From an uncultured Eubacteriales bacterium (GTDB taxonomy: Bacteria; Bacillota; Clostridia; Oscillospirales; Acutalibacteraceae), in contig CABUHY010000015.1 of assembly GCA_902491475.1 (NCBI GenBank), positions 1 to 63,558 on the forward strand: a DNA stretch of 63,558 bases, given 5' to 3'. The notes under the pieces are model-generated. The model had not been told where the DNA came from. It worked only from the letters and a program-made list of their open reading frames with translations, and did no database searches. How positions within the stretch are numbered: position 1 is the stretch's first letter; every line of letters begins with the position of its first letter. The position numbers and the translations under genes are program-made. This document shows positions 59,126 through 63,558 of the stretch, in pieces.

Positions 59126-60622
59126 TTATTCGCCTGCGTGGCTTATGCCGAGAATTTCGAGCTCTTTTTCCGTAAGACCTATTCCCCTGAGCATAAGTCG
59201 GTTTCCGCGCAGTGAATCTATTGAGTTCAAGCCCATACCGCCGAGCATTTCTTTTATTTCGTGGTTCCACGCCGTTATAAGATTTACAACTCTTTGCGAC
59301 GCCTCGTCGGGGTCAAGCCTTTTGACGAGCTCGGGGCGCTGAGTTGCTATACCCCAGTTGCACTTGCCCGTGTGGCATTGCTGACACATATGGCAGCCCA
59401 TAGCTATAAGTGCCGCCGTGGCAATATATACGGCGTCAGCACCGAGGGCGATTGCCTTGACAATGTCTGCCGAATTTCTGAATGAACCCGATGCCACAAT
59501 CGACACGGAATTTCTTATGTGCTCGTCACGCAGCCTTTGGTCAACAGCCGCCAAAGCCAATTCAACGGGGATACCCACATTGTCTCTTATCCTTGTCGGA
59601 GCGGCGCCCGTGCCGCCTCTGAAACCGTCGATTACCACAATGTCCGCACCCGCTCTTGCCGCACCGGAAACTATTGCGGAGCAGTTGTGAACCGCCGCAA
59701 TTTTGACCGCAATCGGCTTCTTGTACTGCGTCGCCTCTTTGAGCGACCATATGAGCTGGCGCAAATCCTCAATCGAATATATATCGTGGTGCGGAGCAGG
59801 GGAGATGGCGTCCGAGCCCTCGGGAATCATTCTTGCGTTGCTGACTTCCACTGTGACTTTTTCGCCCGGGAGATGTCCGCCGATACCCGGTTTTGCACCC
59901 TGTCCGATTTTGATTTCAATAAATCTTGAACTGTCAAGATAGTCCTTGTACACGCCGAAACGACCCGACGCAACCTGCACCGCCGCACAGTCGGAGTATT
60001 TCCGAAGTTCGGGGTGCAAGCCGCCCTCGCCCGTGTTGAACACGGTACCGAGCCTTTCCGCCGCCATGGCAAGAGCCTTTTGTGTATTGAGGGAAACCGA
60101 GCCGAATGACATTGCCGAAAACATAATAGGAGTTTCAAGTTTAATTTGAGGGGGAAGAACCGTTTTCATATTTCCGTCGTCGAACTCGATTTTGTCGGGT
60201 TTGCTTCCTAAAAAGGTGCGTATTTCCATCGGCTCACGCAAGGGGTCGATGGACGGGTTTGTAACCTGACTTGCGTTGAGCAGCATTTTGTCCCAATAGA
60301 TGGGATAGGGCTTGTTGTTCGACATACCCGAAAGCAACACGCCGCCCGTGCGAGCCTGTTTGAGTATTTCTTTCTGACTTTGCGGCGTCCAGTTTGCGTG
60401 TGCATTGTACGCCGTTTCGCATTTTTTGATTTTGATGGCGTTCTTTGGACACATTACCGCACAGCGGTGGCACGCAACGCATTTTTCTTCGTCGGCTATG
60501 AGCTCCTTGCCGTCCTGCGAGAAATGATGAACGCCGTAGGAGCACTGCTCTACGCACACACCGCACATAACGCAGCGGTTCATATTTCTGTCTATTTCAA
60601 ATTCGGGAACTGTGTAATTCAT
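59126..60622 (-). CDS. Glutamate synthase FMN domain with N-terminal ferredoxin module
   Basis: The protein has 498 aa. The first about 70 residues carry two 4Fe-4S motifs (CVMCGVCVEQCSYGV and CVACHRCAVMCPKNA). The rest is the FMN-binding TIM barrel of GltB: PIMFSAMSFGSVSLNTQKAL, GEGGLHPELRKY, QGAKPGIGGHLPGEKV, FRGGTGAAPTRIRDNVGIPV, and the iron-sulfur Cys cluster in GCHMCQQCHTGKCNWGIATQ. It makes glutamate from 2-oxoglutarate and ammonia delivered by the amidotransferase. No GltD-like NAD(P)H subunit lies nearby, so ferredoxin may supply electrons. Confidence 0.92.
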   Translation of the reverse strand: MNYTVPEFEIDRNMNRCVMCGVCVEQCSYGVHHFSQDGKELIADEEKCVACHRCAVMCPKNAIKIKKCETAYNAHANWTPQSQKEILKQARTGGVLLSGMSNNKPYPIYWDKMLLNASQVTNPSIDPLREPMEIRTFLGSKPDKIEFDDGNMKTVLPPQIKLETPIMFSAMSFGSVSLNTQKALAMAAERLGTVFNTGEGGLHPELRKYSDCAAVQVASGRFGVYKDYLDSSRFIEIKIGQGAKPGIGGHLPGEKVTVEVSNARMIPEGSDAISPAPHHDIYSIEDLRQLIWSLKEATQYKKPIAVKIAAVHNCSAIVSGAARAGADIVVIDGFRGGTGAAPTRIRDNVGIPVELALAAVDQRLRDEHIRNSVSIVASGSFRNSADIVKAIALGADAVYIATAALIAMGCHMCQQCHTGKCNWGIATQRPELVKRLDPDEASQRVVNLITAWNHEIKEMLGGMGLNSIDSLRGNRLMLRGIGLTEKELEILGISHAGE

Positions 60623-61716
60623 TGCTTATCCTCCTCGGCAAAGGGTATGAAAATCGGTATTCCGCCGTCAACCGCCGAAATCTTTTCGGGCTCGGGGCAG
60701 ATAACCCTGATAGCCGACTCCTCGGAGGCAAAATAAACTTTGTTTCCCTTTTCGGCTGTTATGAGCGAACGGAGCTTCAGCCTGTCGTTGAGGGCAAGCA
60801 AGCCGTGCTTTGAGCCGACGATAATCGAAAACGGACCGTTGATAAGCGCACTCGAATAAACCGTACGCAGCGCCGTATATATTTTCTTTTTCTCCTCGGG
60901 CATGGCGTCAATGACATCCCATTCGGGAGCCGCCAATATCCACGCCGCAGTGTCGAGCTTCAAGCCCTGCCGCCTTACGAGAAAGTCAAAAAGATATGTA
61001 ATGACCTCGGTGTCGGTCTGGAGGTTGCAGCGGTAGTTAAACTGTTCAATGTATCTGCGATTGGCGTCATAGCTTGAAATTTCGCCGTTGTGGACGATTG
61101 ACCAGTCAAGCAGCGTGAACGGGTGTGCGCCGCCCCACCAACCCGGAGTGTTTGTCGGGAACCTGCCGTGCGCCGTCCAGGTGTGAGCTTTGTATTTGTC
61201 GAGCATATAGTATTCTCCGACATCCTCGGGGTAGCCCACCGCCTTGAAAGCACCCATATTTTTACCGCTTGAAAAGACAAACGCACCGTCGATTTCGTTG
61301 TTTATTTTGATAACGCAGCGCGCCGTGTATTCGTCCTCGTCGTAGTCGTTCTTTTTCATTTTGCTCTGCGGAACGGCACCGAAGTATCTCCAGATAAGCG
61401 GAGCACCGGTTATTGTTTTCACTTTTCTTGTGGGGATTTGCTCAAATGTTTCAACATCGAAGTGGCGGAATAGGAATTCCTCCGTCTTAATTCTTGCGTC
61501 GTTGTCGTCATAAAAGATATGAAAAGCGTATAAATCTTTGTATTCGGGGTAAATTCCGTAAGCCGCAAAGCCGCCGCCGAGACCGTTTGAGCGGTCGTGC
61601 ATAAGCGCAATGCTTTCGATTATATCATTGCCCGAAAAACATTCGCCGCTTCTGTCGGTTATTGCGGAAATGGCACAGCCCGACGGTATTCTGATTTCGC
61701 CCTCTTTTTTCAACAT
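60619..61716 (-). CDS. Class II glutamine amidotransferase, glutamate synthase subunit
   Basis: This 365-aa protein starts at the ATG at 61716, seven bases after aggagtg. It is the Ntn-hydrolase glutaminase domain of GltB: RIPSGCAISAITDRSG, the GLGGGFAAYG, HGRFPTNTPGWWGGAHPFTL and NGEISSYDANRRYIEQ motifs. The catalytic Cys is residue 14, so a 13-residue propeptide must be removed to expose it. It overlaps the FMN-domain gene by 4 bp and heads the three-gene operon. Confidence 0.9.
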   Translation of the reverse strand: MLKKEGEIRIPSGCAISAITDRSGECFSGNDIIESIALMHDRSNGLGGGFAAYGIYPEYKDLYAFHIFYDDNDARIKTEEFLFRHFDVETFEQIPTRKVKTITGAPLIWRYFGAVPQSKMKKNDYDEDEYTARCVIKINNEIDGAFVFSSGKNMGAFKAVGYPEDVGEYYMLDKYKAHTWTAHGRFPTNTPGWWGGAHPFTLLDWSIVHNGEISSYDANRRYIEQFNYRCNLQTDTEVITYLFDFLVRRQGLKLDTAAWILAAPEWDVIDAMPEEKKKIYTALRTVYSSALINGPFSIIVGSKHGLLALNDRLKLRSLITAEKGNKVYFASEESAIRVICPEPEKISAVDGGIPIFIPFAEEDKQ

Positions 61717-61789
61717 AAAAACACTCCTGATGTAGAATTTGCAAGTTTTGAAAATTGAAATTGCAAATTTCGACACGAATATGTCAAAT

Positions 61790-61818
61790 ATTTTATTACA
61801 TCAAGGCGGCTTTTGCAA
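61790..61818 (-). promoter_or_regulatory. Promoter of the split glutamate synthase operon
   Basis: On the minus strand TTGCAA (61813-61818) and TAAAAT (61790-61795) are 17 bp apart, about 75 bp before the start codon. Further TTGCAA or TGCAA words lie at about 61740, 61761, 61851, 61889, 61914 and 61945, on both sides of the promoter. Confidence 0.6.
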
Positions 61819-61987
61819 GAAAAAACTGTGAGATTTTCAAGAAAAAGCATATTGCAATAACCGAAAAAGCTTGAGAGTGTACTATTTATGCAATTTGACG
61901 GAATTTTTTCACAAAATTGCAAAAGTGAATTTTTGCTCACTCTCTTATGCAAAATCAAGTCCGCTTTAATATGTAATTTTTTGATGC

Positions 61988-62106
61988 CGTAGGGCGGGGG
62001 CTTGCTCCCGCCGTTAATAAACATCAAATCAAAATATTCGCAGAATCAAGCCTTCCTCTGACGGGCAACATATGCTCCCTTTATCTGCCACAGGCGACGG
62101 CCGCAA
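61988..62106. repeat. Dispersed intergenic repeat block, copy 8, with inverted inner segment
   Basis: It shares 'gggcgggggcttgctcccgc', 'aataaacatcaaat' and 'aagccttcctctgacgggca' with block 7. The following segment 62072-62106 is the reverse complement (about 31 of 35 matches) of 57981-58015. Confidence 0.8.
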
Positions 62107-62169
62107 ATATTGCCCGAATATGGGCGAAAGCACTGATTAAATTACATATCAAATACGCACCAGCAAAAA

Positions 62170-62196
62170 CAAAACCCACCGCTGACAACGGTGGGT
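62170..62196 (-). terminator. Terminator of the XRE regulator gene
   Basis: Arms AACCCACCG and CGGTGGGTT around a short loop, followed by T-rich sequence on the minus strand (ggttttgttttt). It ends within one base of the XRE stop codon. Confidence 0.75.
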
Positions 62197-62408
62197 TAAA
62201 TATTGCGTTCTTTTTTGTCGGTAAGTCCGAGCAAATAATCGGTTGAAACATTGTAATGCTCCGACAGCTTTATAAGTATATCGGTCGGAATATCACGCTG
62301 CCCGAGCTCATAGTTACTGTAAACCTGTTGCGAACAGTTAAGAATTTTTGCCATTTGCGCCTGCGTGGTGTCGCTGTCCTCACGCAGATTGCGTATGCGT
62401 ATATACAT
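62196..62408 (-). CDS. Small XRE-family repressor
   Basis: This protein of about 70 aa starts at the ATG at 62408 (MYIRIRNLREDSDTTQAQMA). The HTH spans QAQMAKILNCSQQVYSNYEL, followed by GQRDIPTDILIKLSEHYNVS and TDYLLGLTDKKE, the standard Cro/C1 layout. A longer frame up to 62486 would run through its own operators and is rejected. It is divergent from the VanZ-like gene and very probably binds the two palindromes between them. Confidence 0.88.
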   Translation of the reverse strand: MYIRIRNLREDSDTTQAQMAKILNCSQQVYSNYELGQRDIPTDILIKLSEHYNVSTDYLLGLTDKKERNI

Positions 62409-62433
62409 TCCTATCACCGATAAAATATTATCA

Positions 62434-62479
62434 TACCGCAATTTGCGGTATTGACATTTACTGCAAATTGCAGTAAGAT
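62434..62479 (+). promoter_or_regulatory. Promoter with two perfect 17-bp operator palindromes
   Basis: TACCGCAATTTGCGGTA (62434-62450) and TACTGCAAATTGCAGTA (62459-62475) are each perfectly symmetrical and share the consensus TACyGCAAnTTGCrGTA. TTGACA (62451-62456) lies exactly between them, and TAAGAT (62474-62479) is 17 bp further on, so both elements of the plus-strand promoter are covered or touched. Operator centres are 25 bp apart. Confidence 0.85.
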
Positions 62480-62500
62480 TAAACAAAGGCAGGTGTAATA

Positions 62501-62893
62501 TTGATAAAAACTATAAAATTTCTGTTTGTTAATATAGTTTTACCTTTGTTTTTAGGACTATGTATTTATTTGCTGTTCGGCACTAATACCTATATAAATT
62601 CCTTTTTGGGAATATCGGTACAATTCACTTTTGGGAATTTAACAGATGTTTTTATAAAATCTTGGCTTTGCGATATACTTTGGAGTTATTCGCTTTTTAA
62701 TGCGGTTTGGTTGTGCCTGTTTGCTTTCAAAAACAGGGTCGCTGCGGCATCTTTTATATCATTTGTACTCGTTGTTTCTTCAGAGCTTCTTCAATATTTT
62801 TCCGTTATACCGGGTACTTATGATATTTTAGATATATTTTTTGAACTTACGGCTGTGGGTTTTGCCGTTTGGAATATTAAAAGGAGAGGATAA
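62501..62893 (+). CDS. VanZ-like membrane protein
   Basis: This 130-aa protein starts at a TTG (62501) with aggtg before it. It has four hydrophobic helices. The C-terminal signature SSELLQYFSVIPGTYDILDI followed by FFELTAVGFAVW matches VanZ-like proteins (E/Q-x-x-Q...G-x-x-D-x-x-D). VanZ homologues alter the envelope and can raise teicoplanin or lipoglycopeptide tolerance, but small members are widespread and mostly uncharacterised. It is controlled by the operator pair upstream and lies 4 bp before the DUF4352-like gene. Confidence 0.8.
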   Translation: MIKTIKFLFVNIVLPLFLGLCIYLLFGTNTYINSFLGISVQFTFGNLTDVFIKSWLCDILWSYSLFNAVWLCLFAFKNRVAAASFISFVLVVSSELLQYFSVIPGTYDILDIFFELTAVGFAVWNIKRRG

Positions 62894-62897
62894 ACCT

Positions 62898-63419
62898 ATG
62901 AAAAAATTTATTTCTGTAATTACCTTGTCGGTAGTTATATGCGCATTTGCTTTCTTTGCGATAGCGAGCGGAGGCGATAATGCAAGTGTGTCGGGGGACA
63001 GTGTTGACATTACTTCGGAAAATACTACCGCTCCCGCAAATTTAAGGCTGAATATCGGAGAAACGCTTGATACCGACCAGCTTAAAATGACATTTGTTTC
63101 GGCGAATGTTTACAAAGAGAGCAATCAGTTTATGCAGCCAAAGAGTGGCAATGTGTTTTACAGAGCAGAATTTAATGTAGAAAACTGCGGCACAAGCGAC
63201 CTGTATATTTCTTATTATGATTTTAAGTGCTATGCTGACGGCGTTGCTTGTGACACTACTTATACTACGGCAAATGACGGACTTTCGGCTACTCTTTCAA
63301 CAGGCAGAAAGGCAACGGGCGCCGTATATTTTGAGGTTCCCTCAAATGCACAAAGCATAGAAATTGAGTATGAGCACGACTTTTGGAATAATTCAAAGGC
63401 TGTGTTTGTTGTAAAATAA
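62898..63419 (+). CDS. Exported DUF4352-like protein
   Basis: This 173-aa protein starts at the ATG at 62898, after aaggagagg. It has an N-terminal signal or anchor helix (FISVITLSVVICAFAFFAIA). The rest has the immunoglobulin-like DUF4352 pattern: LNIGETLDTDQLKMTFVSANV, NVFYRAEFNVENCGTSDLYIS, and GRKATGAVYFEVPSNAQSIE. It is co-transcribed with the VanZ-like gene. These proteins are often surface lipoproteins of unknown role. Here there is no lipobox Cys, so it is either released or held by the N-terminal helix. Confidence 0.8.
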   Translation: MKKFISVITLSVVICAFAFFAIASGGDNASVSGDSVDITSENTTAPANLRLNIGETLDTDQLKMTFVSANVYKESNQFMQPKSGNVFYRAEFNVENCGTSDLYISYYDFKCYADGVACDTTYTTANDGLSATLSTGRKATGAVYFEVPSNAQSIEIEYEHDFWNNSKAVFVVK

Positions 63420-63436
63420 TAATACTTGCGACGTGG

Positions 63437-63558
63437 GCGGCGCCCTTACGGGCGAGATAAGAGTGAATAGTGAAGAGTGAAGAGGTGCGGGTGCTTCGCA
63501 CGGCGTCGTCGTTTGCTCCGTATCGTTCGCAACAGCCTTTGGCTATTTCTCACTCGCT
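63437..63558. repeat. Dispersed intergenic repeat block, copy 9, cut by the window edge
   Basis: It starts 'gcgcccttacgggcgagata', then 'agtgaagagtgaagaggtgc', 'cttcgcacgg', and then an inverted copy of 57851-57905 ('cgtatcgttcgcaacagcct'). The window ends inside it. Confidence 0.75.

Larger units (their letters stand above)
61717..62195. other. Gene-free stretch with the glutamate synthase promoter and repeat block
   Basis: It holds the minus-strand promoter (61790-61818), a region with repeated TTGCAA-type words (61737-61951) and repeat block 8 (61988-62106). The hairpin near 62170-62196 (ACCCACCG...CGGTGGGT) probably terminates the XRE gene. No gene is seen. Confidence 0.65.

Noticed and set aside
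62409..62486. Longer N-terminus for the XRE repressor (start at 62486)
   Set aside because: The extension would translate the operator palindromes and the -35 of the divergent promoter, and the HTH family starts near the ATG at 62408.
1..63558. CRISPR array
   Set aside because: I looked for regularly spaced 24-37 bp repeats. The repeats here are dispersed modules with irregular spacing and order, and no cas gene is present.

Overview
The window looks like a chromosome segment from a gut-type, spore-forming clostridium of the Oscillospiraceae/Ruminococcaceae kind. The reasons are an SpoVT-type AbrB regulator, an rplU-prp-rpmA locus whose L27 carries the Firmicutes N-terminal extension, a two-subunit HisG/HisZ enzyme, and a leader resembling the preQ1-III riboswitch in front of queT. 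Intergenic gaps are full of mosaic dispersed repeats. Taxonomy is inferred from gene content, not from a marker gene.

Layout, left to right. 456-4319: an ABC exporter pair (ATPase plus a giant FtsX-like permease with a coiled coil). 4343-13152: a tightly packed run encoding a cyclophilin, a deaminase-first 5'-methylthioadenosine/nucleoside salvage set (mtaD, purine nucleoside phosphorylase, mtnA), a GPH-type symporter, a metallophosphoesterase, a cysteine synthase homologue, a flavodoxin and a hemolysin-III family membrane protein. 13619-18985: a GH25 muramidase, rplU-prp-rpmA with leader RNA, a solitary RepA_N-like gene, an RNA methyltransferase and a lipid kinase.

19100-25348 is an AT-rich accessory island lying between tRNA-Thr(GGT) and tRNA-Thr(CGT). 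The 3' end of tRNA-Thr(CGT) and its terminator hairpin recur as displaced fragments inside the island, which reads as several rounds of integration at that tRNA. Cargo is a DUF2971 protein, an alpha/beta hydrolase, a HipA-like kinase without HipB, a GNAT-like protein and an acidic protein of unknown function. No integrase is visible.

25468-34083 (minus strand) is a complete histidine operon, hisR(yerC)-hisZ-G-D-C-B-H-A-F-IE-hisK. It is headed by a TrpR-like regulator gene whose promoter carries an 18-bp TrpR-box-like palindrome over the -10. 34215-39750 holds a GH95 lipoprotein, queT and a two-component system. 40104-46536 holds a SWIM-finger cassette, spoVT, an XRE regulator, a TM2 protein, an L,D-transpeptidase, a PAP2 phosphatase and a free-standing E2-type acyltransferase.

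46825-57622 is the most striking locus: FGGY kinase, GH31 sulfoquinovosidase homologue, GPH symporter, transaldolase, sulfolactaldehyde-reductase-like dehydrogenase, DUF4867 isomerase, fucose-isomerase-like protein, TauE/SafE exporter and ROK regulator. Together these describe a sulfoquinovose transaldolase (sulfo-SFT) pathway: hydrolyse the glycoside, isomerise sulfoquinovose to sulfofructose, move the three-carbon unit to glyceraldehyde-3-phosphate, reduce sulfolactaldehyde and export dihydroxypropanesulfonate. Key sulfonate-contact residues differ from the E. coli enzymes. The FGGY kinase and the fucose-isomerase-like protein are not explained by the basic pathway.

58367-61716 (minus) encodes a split glutamate synthase. 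62196-63419 holds an XRE repressor divergent from a VanZ-like protein and a DUF4352-like secreted protein, with two perfect 17-bp palindromes bracketing the shared -35.
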